A stretch of 64,000 nt of DNA from Pseudomonas sp. B21-015 (GTDB lineage Bacteria; Pseudomonadota; Gammaproteobacteria; Pseudomonadales; Pseudomonadaceae): NCBI RefSeq assembly GCF_024749285.1, contig NZ_CP087196.1:4712001-4776000 (forward strand), given 5' to 3'. The notes under the pieces were generated by a model, which had not been told where the DNA came from, searched no databases, and saw nothing but the letters and a program-made list of their open reading frames with translations. Every line of letters begins with the position of its first letter. The stretch's first letter is position 1. A program made the translations under genes and the position numbers. This document shows positions 16,894 through 25,660 of this stretch, piece after piece.

Positions 16894-18392
16894 TGTTTTG
16901 GATCCTTCAATACGCGCGTGAACGCGCAAGTATTCTGAGTAAAACCTGCCTCGCGGAAAACCTTCAGCGATGGCTGATTGGCCGGCAACACCTGAGCGGT
17001 GATGGCCTCAAGTTGTGGCCAATGAGCAGTAACGAACGCTTCACCCCGCGCCAGCAGCGCCCTGCCCCAGCCCAGGCCGAATCGGCCTTCGAACAGATAA
17101 ATCGAGACTTCGGCCCGAGTACCGTCAAGGTCATAGCGCAGCACGCCGACCGGGCCGTCATCCGCCTCGGCGATCAACAGCAACCGCCGCGGATTGCTCA
17201 GGCTCGCAGCCAGCCAGGCCTGATGCCGCTGCCAATCGATGACGTGGGTGTCCAGCGACCAGCGCCGTACCGCCTCGGCATTACGCCCCTCGAACAACCC
17301 TTGCGCGTCGTCCTGAGTGGCCCGGCGAACCTGCAGCACCGCACCCGCCAGCGCTGCCGCCACCCGTTGCGCCCCACGGCCATCGACCAGCTGCCGCGAA
17401 CGTTCGGCCAGACTCTGACGAACCCCCTGATTGCCCACGACAAAACCGATGGCCTGGCGCAGCTGCTCGACGCTGACCTGCTCGCGGTTGCCCAGGAACA
17501 CATGAGCCCCCGAGGTCGCCATCACCTCGCCGTTGGCCTGCTGATTATTCGAGACCGCAATGCAAATCGTCGGCAGCCCCATGGCCGCTCGCTCCCAACT
17601 GGTGCCGCCACCGGCACCGACGAACAAATCGGCCTCGGTCATCAACCGGTAGAAGTCACTGACAAAACTGTGCAGGCGCCAGTTCGGGCGATAGTCCGCC
17701 AACGTCTGCATCTGCTCCCAGGCCGGGTTGTCGGCACCCGCCACGAAATCGACCTCCAGCTCATGGAAATCCGCCAGCGCCAACATCGCGTGGTGGGTCT
17801 GCATGGCCGCATCGAAGCCGCCGAAGTTCACCAGCACTCGCCTGGCCCGAGGTTTGATCTCGATCGCCGGGCAGCAAAACTCATCGCGCAGCAGGGCAAA
17901 CCGTGGGCCGAGCAATGTCTGGCAGTCGGGCGTCAGCAGTGAGCCATAGGACTCTGGCGTGCCCGACAGATTCTGGTTGAGCAGCAGGTCGACGCGGTAC
18001 TGCCGAGTGGCCAGGTCGTCCACCGCCGCGATTCGTGGTGCCCAGCGGCGGGCGGCGGTCTGCCAGTGATGATCGAGGCCATAGTGGTCGACGATGATCC
18101 AGTCGAAAGCCGTATGGCCTTCCAATGCTTGCGCCAGCGCGGCAATGTCCGCCTGCCACGGCAACATCGACTCGATGGCCTGCTGCGGGTCTTCATCGCG
18201 ATAACGGTCCGGCAGCGCGAAGGTCTCGAAACCCTCGCTTGCCAGGTTGTCCAGTCGATGCCCCGGCAACAGCCGACACGCAAAGGCTACATGCGCGCCC
18301 TGCTTGCGCAACACCCTGGCCAAGGTCAGGCAGCGGGCGATATGGCCGCTGCCAATGGTCGGCGACGCGTCGGCGCGGATCAGCACCCTCAT
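16890..18392 (-). CDS. pseG: PseG-PseH fusion: UDP-sugar hydrolase plus N-acetyltransferase
   Basis: A 500-residue fusion of two steps of pseudaminic acid synthesis. Residues 1 to about 345 are PseG, the hydrolase that removes UDP from the acetylated altrose. Its motif GSGHIARCLTLA carries His17, and the glycosyltransferase-B-like C-half contains AGGGTSWERAAMGLP. Residues about 355-500 are a GNAT domain (VRRATQDDAQGLFEGRN ... FGLGWGRALLARGEAF ... VFREAGF) fitting PseH, which acetylates the 4-amino group. No separate pseH is seen in the locus, supporting this reading. The gene overlaps pseF and pseI by 4 bases each. Confidence 0.92.
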   Translation of the reverse strand: MRVLIRADASPTIGSGHIARCLTLARVLRKQGAHVAFACRLLPGHRLDNLASEGFETFALPDRYRDEDPQQAIESMLPWQADIAALAQALEGHTAFDWIIVDHYGLDHHWQTAARRWAPRIAAVDDLATRQYRVDLLLNQNLSGTPESYGSLLTPDCQTLLGPRFALLRDEFCCPAIEIKPRARRVLVNFGGFDAAMQTHHAMLALADFHELEVDFVAGADNPAWEQMQTLADYRPNWRLHSFVSDFYRLMTEADLFVGAGGGTSWERAAMGLPTICIAVSNNQQANGEVMATSGAHVFLGNREQVSVEQLRQAIGFVVGNQGVRQSLAERSRQLVDGRGAQRVAAALAGAVLQVRRATQDDAQGLFEGRNAEAVRRWSLDTHVIDWQRHQAWLAASLSNPRRLLLIAEADDGPVGVLRYDLDGTRAEVSIYLFEGRFGLGWGRALLARGEAFVTAHWPQLEAITAQVLPANQPSLKVFREAGFTQNTCAFTRVLKDPKQ

Positions 18393-19096
18393 TGCAACTC
18401 ACCACCGGCCTTCAATGCGGCGTAAAGGTATTCGGCGCGTTTCCAGTCCTCCAGGGTGTCGATGTCCTGCACCAGATGTCGCGGCAGAATCACCGGCAGG
18501 CTCGCCGGCGAGAACAACACATCGCCACGCAACCAGGCCTCGCTGCGCCCCCAGTAGAACTGACCGGCATCCTGATAGGCCGCTGGCAAATCCTGCGAGC
18601 GGGTGTCGCGAAACTCCGGGTACAACGCGGTTAATGCGCCTCGATCGTCAACGGTCAGGGCACGCTGTACCGCAAAGCCGAAATCGCACACCGAGAACGC
18701 GAAGGATTTTTCCGGATGCTGCTCCAGCAGATTCAACCCTTGATGCAGGAACCGCGTCTGCAGTAGCGGCGCCGTGGCGTAGATGCAACAGGCATAGTCA
18801 AAATCCTGACCCTGTCGATGTAATTCATCCAGAGCGTGCGCAATCACCGCGGCAGTGCCAGTGAAGTCATCGGCCAGGACCGCAGGCCGCATGAACGGCA
18901 CCTGCGCACCACTGGCACGGGCCAGCTCGGCAATTTCTTCGTCGTCGGTGCTGACCACTACGTGAGCAAACAGCCCTGAGCTGATCGCCGTCTGAATCGA
19001 GCGGGCAATCATCGGCACACCGTCGAACGGCTTGAGGTTCTTGCGTGGTATGCGTTTGCTGCCACCCCGAGCCGGGATGATTGCGACGCTGTTCAC
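18389..19096 (-). CDS. pseF: Pseudaminic acid cytidylyltransferase PseF
   Basis: PseF activates pseudaminic acid as the CMP sugar donor. The 235-residue protein has the nucleotidyltransferase signature IPARGGSKRIPRKN (7-20) and further motifs of CMP-sialic acid synthetases (VVSTDDEEIAELARASGA, QDAGQFYWG). It overlaps the associated methylase gene and the pseG-pseH fusion by 4 bases each, so the four form one tightly coupled unit. Confidence 0.94.
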   Translation of the reverse strand: MNSVAIIPARGGSKRIPRKNLKPFDGVPMIARSIQTAISSGLFAHVVVSTDDEEIAELARASGAQVPFMRPAVLADDFTGTAAVIAHALDELHRQGQDFDYACCIYATAPLLQTRFLHQGLNLLEQHPEKSFAFSVCDFGFAVQRALTVDDRGALTALYPEFRDTRSQDLPAAYQDAGQFYWGRSEAWLRGDVLFSPASLPVILPRHLVQDIDTLEDWKRAEYLYAALKAGGELQ

Positions 19097-19716
19097 CGGC
19101 GTTTTTCCAGAAGGAACCAGGTGATGTCATCCACCGGGAATTGCGGGTCGCGATGGTAACCAAAACCGTAATCGACCAATTGCAGGTCCTCATAACGATC
19201 AAGCATTTCGCCGGCAAAATCGCGCTTGAACAGCTTGCCGCTGTTACCACGATACGACACCTCGACCGGCGCCGGATTGTAGTACTCGGCGATCAGCACG
19301 TAACGATTGCTCAACTCATACAGCTGCGCATAAGCGGCGGCCAGCAACTCTGGCGCCAGATGAATCAGCACGCCTTTGCTCAGTGTCAGGTCAAAGGTGC
19401 GCTCGCGAGGAAAATCGAATAGCGACCCCTGCCAGATCTGCGCGATTCCCAGTGCCCGGGCCTGGGCGCAAGCACTGCTATTGATTTCCACCCCAAACAA
19501 ATCGCACTGAGGCAACAGCTGACGTAACGCCTGCAGGTTGTTACCGGCATTGGTACCCAGCTCGACCAGGCTCTCAATCCGCCCTGCCCGGGTCAGTGCC
19601 TTGGCAAACAATGCCAGGTTGGCAGCCACCAGGGGCTGCCCGACATTGCGCTCGACATACTGATTACCAAAGTCGCCCTGCCAGAATTTTTCCTGTTCAC
19701 TCAGTTCACGCATCAC
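19093..19716 (-). CDS. Pseudaminic acid biosynthesis-associated methyltransferase
   Basis: This is a 207-residue class I SAM-dependent methyltransferase. The opening SEQEKFWQGDFGNQYVERN is typical of the pseudaminic acid-associated methylase family. The SAM site is LVELGTNAGNNLQAL (about 40-54), with DLFGVEINSSAC after it. The expected role is methylation of the sugar or its precursor; the position is unknown. The true start may be the second Met. It lies between pseC and pseF, 29 bases after pseC. Confidence 0.85.
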   Translation of the reverse strand: MMRELSEQEKFWQGDFGNQYVERNVGQPLVAANLALFAKALTRAGRIESLVELGTNAGNNLQALRQLLPQCDLFGVEINSSACAQARALGIAQIWQGSLFDFPRERTFDLTLSKGVLIHLAPELLAAAYAQLYELSNRYVLIAEYYNPAPVEVSYRGNSGKLFKRDFAGEMLDRYEDLQLVDYGFGYHRDPQFPVDDITWFLLEKRR

Positions 19717-19745
19717 ACTTTCCCATCAGCGGCCCATGGCAGCAT

Positions 19746-20903
19746 TTATTCGGTCAGCCGTCGCAGTTGCTCGACCACATAGTCCTGTTGTTCATCGCTC
19801 AGCAGAGGAAACAGCGGCAGGCTGATGGCCTCGGCGTAATAACGTTCGGCCTGGGGGAAATCCCCCTCGGCAAAACCCTGGTCGCGATAGTACGGCTGCA
19901 AGTGCAGCGGAATATAGTGCAGGTTCACACCCACTCCGGCCGCTCGCAAGCCTTCGAACACCTGTCGATGGCTGAGGGTGATCCGCTCCGTCTGCAAGCG
20001 CACCACGTACAGATGCCACGCCGACTCGGCTTCAGGCTGCGCACTGGGCAAGGTCAGCGGCAAGTACGCCAGCAACCGGTCATAACGCGCCGCCAGTTCG
20101 CGACGACGCTCGATGAAACCATCGAGCTTGTTCAACTGCGACAGGCCGAGGGCCGCTTGCAGGTCGGTGATCCGGTAATTGAAGCCCAGTTCCACTTGCT
20201 GGTAGTACCAGGGGCCGTGGCTGGGCTCGGTCATCTGCTCGGGGTCACGGGTCATGCCGTGGCTGCGCAGGCGCTGCAAGCGCTCGGCCAGTTCCGGGCG
20301 ATTGGTCAGCACCATGCCGCCTTCGGCGCTAGTGATGATCTTCACCGGGTGGAAACTGAACACGGTCATTGCCGCGAATTCGCCGCAACCCACCGGGCGC
20401 CCGGCATAGGACGCACCGACCGCGTGGGAGGCATCCTCGATCACCGTGAAACCGTAACGCTCGGCCAGTTCGGCGATCATGCGCATATCGCAGCTCTGCC
20501 CGGAGAACGCCACCGCCACCAACACTTTCGGCAGCGTGCCGTCGCGTTCGGCGATTTCAAGCTTCGACGCCAAGGTGTAGGCGTCGAGGTTCCAGGTCAG
20601 CGGATCGATGTCGACAAAATCGACGTCGGCGCCGCAGTAGCGACCGCAGTTGGCCGAGGCCAGAAAGGTGTTCGGCGTGGTCCATAACCGATCGCCCGGC
20701 CCCAGGCCCGCGGCGAGACAGGCAATGTGCAACGCCGCCGTGGCATTGCACACCGCTACCGCGAAATCGGCCTGGCAACGCTCGGCCATGGCCTGTTCGA
20801 AACGCTCGATGGTCGGCCCTTGAGTCAGCCAGTCGGACTGCAACACGGCGACCACCGCATCGATGTCCGCCTGATCGAGGCTTTGCCGACCGTAGGGAAT
20901 CAT
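19746..20903 (-). CDS. pseC: UDP-4-amino-4,6-dideoxy-N-acetyl-altrosamine transaminase PseC
   Basis: PseC is the PLP aminotransferase that converts the 4-keto product of PseB into the 4-amino sugar. The 385-residue DegT/AryC1-fold protein has the PLP Lys188 in SFHPVKII and EDASHAVGASY (156-166), with Asp157 contacting the pyridine nitrogen. It overlaps pseB by 4 bases (ATGA), consistent with sequential action. Confidence 0.94.
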   Translation of the reverse strand: MIPYGRQSLDQADIDAVVAVLQSDWLTQGPTIERFEQAMAERCQADFAVAVCNATAALHIACLAAGLGPGDRLWTTPNTFLASANCGRYCGADVDFVDIDPLTWNLDAYTLASKLEIAERDGTLPKVLVAVAFSGQSCDMRMIAELAERYGFTVIEDASHAVGASYAGRPVGCGEFAAMTVFSFHPVKIITSAEGGMVLTNRPELAERLQRLRSHGMTRDPEQMTEPSHGPWYYQQVELGFNYRITDLQAALGLSQLNKLDGFIERRRELAARYDRLLAYLPLTLPSAQPEAESAWHLYVVRLQTERITLSHRQVFEGLRAAGVGVNLHYIPLHLQPYYRDQGFAEGDFPQAERYYAEAISLPLFPLLSDEQQDYVVEQLRRLTE

Positions 20904-21901
20904 GCCGACAGCTCCGCGTGCAGGTCGGCGATCTGGCCCACCGAAAGGAAGTGCGGGTTGGTGTCGGAGCGGTACTCAAAGTCTTCGCTCACCGGCTGGC
21001 CCTGCTCGCCCAGTTTGTCGACGGCAAAATCCACGTCGACGCTGGTGAAACGGATCGACGGCTGAATGGTGTAGTGATCATCGAACTCCAGGGTCATGCG
21101 CGCGTCGTCCAGCGGCACCATCAGTTCATGGAGTTTTTCCCCCGGACGAATGCCGACGTGTTTGTGCGGCAAATGTTCAGCCATGCCCAGCGCCAGATCG
21201 ACGACGCGAATCGACGGGATCTTCGGCACAAACACTTCACCGCCGTGCATGCGGGCGAAGCTGTCGAGCACAAACTTCACACCGTGATCCAGGGTGATCC
21301 AGAAACGCGTCATGCGCTCATCGGTGATCGGCAGCTCTTTGGCGCCCTCGGTAATCAGTTTGCTGAAGAACGGCACCACCGAACCCCGCGAGCCGGCCAC
21401 GTTGCCGTAGCGCACCACGGCAAAGCGGGTTTGCTGTTCGCCGGCAATATTGTTGGCGGCCACGAACAGTTTGTCCGACAGCAGCTTGGTCGCGCCATAC
21501 AGGTTGATCGGGCTGGCGGCCTTGTCGGTGGACAGCGCGACGACTTTTTTCACGCCATTGTCGATGGCTGCGGCAATGATGTTTTCCGCGCCGTTGACGT
21601 TGGTGCGGATGCATTCAGTGGGGTTGTATTCCGCCGCCGGCACTTGCTTCAGCGCCGCAGCGTGCACCACGTAATCAATACCGCGCATGGCCTGGCGCAA
21701 ACGGTCGGCGTCACGCACATCACCAATGAAGTACCGCATGCACGGTGCGTTGAACGTTTGTTGCATCTCGTACTGCTTGAGCTCATCGCGGGAAAACACC
21801 ACCACCCGCTTGGGCTGGTATTGCTCCAGCAACCGGCGGATGAAATTACGTCCGAACGAGCCGGTGCCGCCAGAGATGAAAATCGATTTACCGTTGAACA
21901 T
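20900..21901 (-). CDS. pseB: UDP-N-acetylglucosamine 4,6-dehydratase (inverting) PseB
   Basis: PseB does the first step of the pseudaminic acid pathway: dehydration of UDP-GlcNAc with C5 inversion. The 333-residue SDR has the NADP motif GGTGSFG (11-17) and the catalytic set Asp126/Lys127 (STDKAASP) and Tyr135-x3-Lys139 (YGATK). This matches the FlaA1/PseB arrangement and not the longer membrane-bound type. It begins the pse operon, 30 bases after the large glycosyltransferase gene. Confidence 0.95.
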   Translation of the reverse strand: MFNGKSIFISGGTGSFGRNFIRRLLEQYQPKRVVVFSRDELKQYEMQQTFNAPCMRYFIGDVRDADRLRQAMRGIDYVVHAAALKQVPAAEYNPTECIRTNVNGAENIIAAAIDNGVKKVVALSTDKAASPINLYGATKLLSDKLFVAANNIAGEQQTRFAVVRYGNVAGSRGSVVPFFSKLITEGAKELPITDERMTRFWITLDHGVKFVLDSFARMHGGEVFVPKIPSIRVVDLALGMAEHLPHKHVGIRPGEKLHELMVPLDDARMTLEFDDHYTIQPSIRFTSVDVDFAVDKLGEQGQPVSEDFEYRSDTNPHFLSVGQIADLHAELSA

Positions 21902-21931
21902 GCCTTGAGTCCTTCTACCTGTCAGCCAGGC

Positions 21932-24850
21932 TTATGCGAGCAGCTGCGCCCAGTTCACCGGGGTACTTTCACCCAGGGCAAAACCCTTGCCGGTCAGCGC
22001 CAGATTGGCGTTGTAGGCCTGGTCCTGCGCGAAGGCAGCGGTCCATTTTTCACGCAGGGCGTCGAGCACCTCTGGAGCCTGCGCCACCACGCCCGGGTGA
22101 ATGACCTGAACCATCGGCGTCCACACGGTGAGGTAACCCGCCTGACCAGCCTTGAGGCACAGATCGACGTCACTCAAGCCGTCTGCAAATGTCTCGTCAT
22201 CCAGGCCACCCAGGGCGTCGAACAGCTCTTTGCGCACCATCAGGCACACCTGCGACACTGCCGAGTAGTTCTGCTCCAGCACCAATCGCTGCAGATAGCT
22301 GTTGCTGGCGTCATACCGATCACCGATAAAGGCCGACCCCACGCCGCCATTCATCCCCAGAATCAAACCGGCTTGCGTGACCTTGCCTTCGCGATCGACG
22401 AGCTTGGCACCGACAATGCCCACTTCAGGACGCTGGGCATGGTTGAGCAGTGACTCGATCCAGTTCGGATTGACCACTTCACCGCCCGCAGCCAGCAGCA
22501 CCAGGTATTCACCCCGCGCTTGCTGACTGGCGGCGTTGTACAACGCCACATTGCTCAGCGTTCGGTCGGCATACAGCACACGTACTTTGGCGTTCTGCAG
22601 CGTGCCCAGCCAATCATTGAGCTCGGCCGACTGAGTCGGATTTGCCGCGATCAGCACTTCGTAGTGGGTGTAGCGGGTACGCAGCAACACGCCTTGCAAG
22701 CACTGTCGCAGCAGGGCCAAGTCGTCCCCGGCCGGGATGATGATCGAGACCAGCGGACGCTCAGTGTGACGGTAGTCGATCTGATAGGTGCCAGGGGTCG
22801 CTGAGGTGATTTTGGCCTTGTAGCCACGGTTGCCCAGATGACGCAGCAACGCCAGGCGTTCATGGGCATTCTCTTCCCGCACCGGTGCCTGAGTGATCAG
22901 CAATGGCTCGTCGAGGTGGGCCAGACCGCTCAGGCCACCCGCCTCGATGATGCGCAGCAGCAGGTCGAACTCCAGGGCCTTGCTGAAGTCAGGCTGGTAA
23001 CCACCGGCCTCAATCAACACATCGCGACGGATCAACCAGTGCCGCGCCATCAAGGCCGGCAGGCTTTGCAGCAGGTCAGGATTGAAGCCCGGACGGAACA
23101 CATCCACCAGTGCGCCATTGTCGGTACGCTGGATTTCGTCGGTGGCCACGGCGCGACAGTCGTCGGCAGACAACAGCTCCAGACTGGCACGTAACAGACC
23201 GCCCGCGGTGAACTCATCACCCGCCTCGGCCAGCAACAGCCAGTCACATGGCGACTGACGGGCGCTCTGGTTCAGCTTGTCGACAAAGCTGCCTGGCGTG
23301 ACTCGGACAAAGTGCAGCGTGTTCTGTGCCGTGGTCGCCGCCGGCGCTTCGCCGGTAGTGAAGACTACGACCTTGAACGCCTTGCTGTGGCCTTCAAGCA
23401 GGCTATCGAGAGTGACCTGCAATTTCTCGACGTTGTTATCCAGGTCCAGCAAAAGGATGCCGAACTGTGGGCCACCATCATTGGCTGCCAAGTGCCGGGC
23501 AATCGACTCAGCCTGTTCGGTGTCAGGTTGACGGGACTCCAGCCACTTGAGCAGGCGCCCCGAGCGCATGGTGTCGAACGTTGGGTGATGATCCACGACC
23601 GACAACGCATCAAGGCGCCCGCTCCAGTCCCGCATCGACTGCGCCTCTTCGTCTTCGCCCAACACCTCCAGTTGCGCCGCCAGCCGCTTGACCACCGTTC
23701 GGTTGAATCCATTGGCGTCGTAGGCCTGCCACAAACGGTCGACCACACTTTCCGGCGTGTCGTTGTTGCGCGGGCTCAGCAAGTGTTCCTGACGAGTCCA
23801 CACGCCTTCAAGCTGTTCTAACTGAAGACGCCCGGCCGGCATCGCGTGAAGCATGAATTCGAACTGAGTCAACTGATCGAAAAATGCCTGATTGTAGAAC
23901 GGCATTTCGACGTACTGCTGTGGCCCGAAACGACGATCAGGTGCCTTGAGGGCGTTGTTCCAGATGGACTGGAAAATCAGCTCCGCGGTTAGGGCGCGTC
24001 CGGTTTGCAGGCTGTCGATCATGGCGTCGAAACTTTCCATGACGAAGGCTTTGCCCTGCACCGGGTCGAGGCCCTTGATCCCGGTTGGCAACGAGGCCAG
24101 GAACTCGGCAAAGGCGTCACGCTCGGCCACCGATTTGGCATCGGTGTAGGTCAACGAGTGATACACCTCGGTGTTGTGCTCGGAGTTGCCGTAGTTGATC
24201 TCACGCACCACATAAGCAGTCGGCAGGATCCGCGCCTTGGCGCACGCCAGCATGTAGTACACATGACCGATTTCCTGCCACTGGAAACTGGTGCCCGGTG
24301 GCAACAACGAATACCAGGATTTCATCAGCGAGGTACGGGTCACGGCGTAAAACGGCGGCAGGTACTGGCCCATGTACTCGACCACGCGATCCTGAGGACG
24401 CTCGGAGGAATAGTCCTCGCACACCTTCTTGTCGCGGCGGTAGTAGCTCACGCTGCCAGCGAGGGTCAGGTACATCAGGCAATAGCCATGGCACATCCCG
24501 TAGTCGCGGTTTGCTTCCAGGAAGTCCACCGACTCGGCCACCGCCTCATGCACGATGAAGTCATCGTCGGCTGCCAGCACCATGTACGGGGTGGTCACTT
24601 GCTCCACGCCATAGGCGATTTTGGCCTGGAAGCCACTGTAGGCAAACTGCGGCACGTGTCGGTATTCGACGTCAGGGATCTCGCCCTTGAAATGCTCGGT
24701 GGCGGAATCGAGCACCAGCACTTTGCAAGGCAAGTCGCCGTAATACTTCATCGCCCTGCGCAAAAAAGCCGGACGGTTGTGGGAAATCAACACCACCGTC
24801 AGCAACTCATTGAGTGGCAACGTGTGCTCAGAAACGGACTTGCCTTGCAT
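21932..24850 (-). CDS. Large multidomain glycosyltransferase (flagellin glycan)
   Basis: About 972 residues with no signal peptide or membrane segment. An N-terminal GT-A domain (about 12-250) has VVLISHNRPAFLRRAM and the metal site LAADDDF. A central linker domain (about 470-680) has FRPGFNPDLLQSLPALMARHWLIRRDVL. A C-terminal GT2 domain (about 690-930) has PLVSIIIPAGDD, GEYLVLLAAGGEV and DVDLCL. ATG 24850 is preferred over GTG 24862 because GGGAGAGG precedes it. Two very large transferases (fgt1, fgt2) beside fliC add the flagellin glycan in P. syringae; this protein is the likely counterpart of one. Its C-terminal domain is clearly homologous to the middle of the 34228-37824 product. Confidence 0.85.
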   Translation of the reverse strand: MQGKSVSEHTLPLNELLTVVLISHNRPAFLRRAMKYYGDLPCKVLVLDSATEHFKGEIPDVEYRHVPQFAYSGFQAKIAYGVEQVTTPYMVLAADDDFIVHEAVAESVDFLEANRDYGMCHGYCLMYLTLAGSVSYYRRDKKVCEDYSSERPQDRVVEYMGQYLPPFYAVTRTSLMKSWYSLLPPGTSFQWQEIGHVYYMLACAKARILPTAYVVREINYGNSEHNTEVYHSLTYTDAKSVAERDAFAEFLASLPTGIKGLDPVQGKAFVMESFDAMIDSLQTGRALTAELIFQSIWNNALKAPDRRFGPQQYVEMPFYNQAFFDQLTQFEFMLHAMPAGRLQLEQLEGVWTRQEHLLSPRNNDTPESVVDRLWQAYDANGFNRTVVKRLAAQLEVLGEDEEAQSMRDWSGRLDALSVVDHHPTFDTMRSGRLLKWLESRQPDTEQAESIARHLAANDGGPQFGILLLDLDNNVEKLQVTLDSLLEGHSKAFKVVVFTTGEAPAATTAQNTLHFVRVTPGSFVDKLNQSARQSPCDWLLLAEAGDEFTAGGLLRASLELLSADDCRAVATDEIQRTDNGALVDVFRPGFNPDLLQSLPALMARHWLIRRDVLIEAGGYQPDFSKALEFDLLLRIIEAGGLSGLAHLDEPLLITQAPVREENAHERLALLRHLGNRGYKAKITSATPGTYQIDYRHTERPLVSIIIPAGDDLALLRQCLQGVLLRTRYTHYEVLIAANPTQSAELNDWLGTLQNAKVRVLYADRTLSNVALYNAASQQARGEYLVLLAAGGEVVNPNWIESLLNHAQRPEVGIVGAKLVDREGKVTQAGLILGMNGGVGSAFIGDRYDASNSYLQRLVLEQNYSAVSQVCLMVRKELFDALGGLDDETFADGLSDVDLCLKAGQAGYLTVWTPMVQVIHPGVVAQAPEVLDALREKWTAAFAQDQAYNANLALTGKGFALGESTPVNWAQLLA

Positions 24851-24905
24851 AACCTCTCCCACAACCGGCGAATCGCCTGGTTAACGCTTTAATGATGTGC
24901 CGAAA

Positions 24906-25643
24906 TCAACGAACGCGACGCAGGTAGCCGTCCGGAGCAACGGTGAGCAGCAGTTTGTTCTGCATCTGCTGGTCGATCTCGAAGTCCTTGTTTTCTTCCA
25001 GGTACTTCCACACCGCAGTTTTCGGGTTATCACCCGGGCCCCACGGACGATCCGGGAAGAAATCGGCCGGCATGTCTTCGACCACGGTGTCCATGACCAC
25101 GCAGTAGCTGTCCACCGAAACCAGTGGTGCGTACAGGCGCAGCTCTTCGAGCACGTGATCGTGGGTGTGGTTGGAGTCCAGTACCAGAATGACTTTCTTG
25201 CCTTCGGCAATGGCACGTACTTGCGCGGCAATCGCAGGATCGATGCTCGAGCCTTCGATCATCGAAATGCGCTTGCTCATCGGGTGGCTTTCGATGGCTT
25301 CACGGTTGTGCGGACGAATGTCGAGATCGATGCCCAGCACTTCACCGTGGCCTTGCAGCTCCAGCAGCGAGGCGTAGTAGATGATCGAACCGCCGTGGGC
25401 GATACCGCATTCGATCACCAGGTCCGGTTTGACCTGCCAGATGATCTCTTGCATCGCCATCATGTCTTGGGGCAGCTGGATGATCGGACGGCCCATCCAC
25501 GAGAAGTGGTAGCTGTACTTGTGTTTGGCCGATTCGTTGAAGAAATCCCGGGCCAGGCCGGTGAGTTTCTGGTTGTCACCCTGCTGGGCGATCTGTTCCT
25601 GGCACTCGGCTTCGAAGGCTTTATTAATGCTGTTGTCGGTCAT
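24906..25643 (-). CDS. CmcI/cephalosporin hydroxylase-like methyltransferase
   Basis: A 245-residue protein of the family that includes CmcI and rhamnosyl O-methyltransferases. The SAM-binding motif is DLVIECGIAHGGSIIYYA, followed by VLGIDLDIRPHN and VLDSNHTHDHV with a metal-ligand pattern. A likely role is O-methylation of the flagellar glycan. The start is taken at ATG 25643 (MTDNSINKAF). A GTG at 25664 overlapping the upstream stop is an alternative. It stands after two SAM-dependent methyltransferases of the second sugar pathway. Confidence 0.82.
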   Translation of the reverse strand: MTDNSINKAFEAECQEQIAQQGDNQKLTGLARDFFNESAKHKYSYHFSWMGRPIIQLPQDMMAMQEIIWQVKPDLVIECGIAHGGSIIYYASLLELQGHGEVLGIDLDIRPHNREAIESHPMSKRISMIEGSSIDPAIAAQVRAIAEGKKVILVLDSNHTHDHVLEELRLYAPLVSVDSYCVVMDTVVEDMPADFFPDRPWGPGDNPKTAVWKYLEENKDFEIDQQMQNKLLLTVAPDGYLRRVR

Positions 25644-25660
25644 TTTCAAAATCTCAATAG

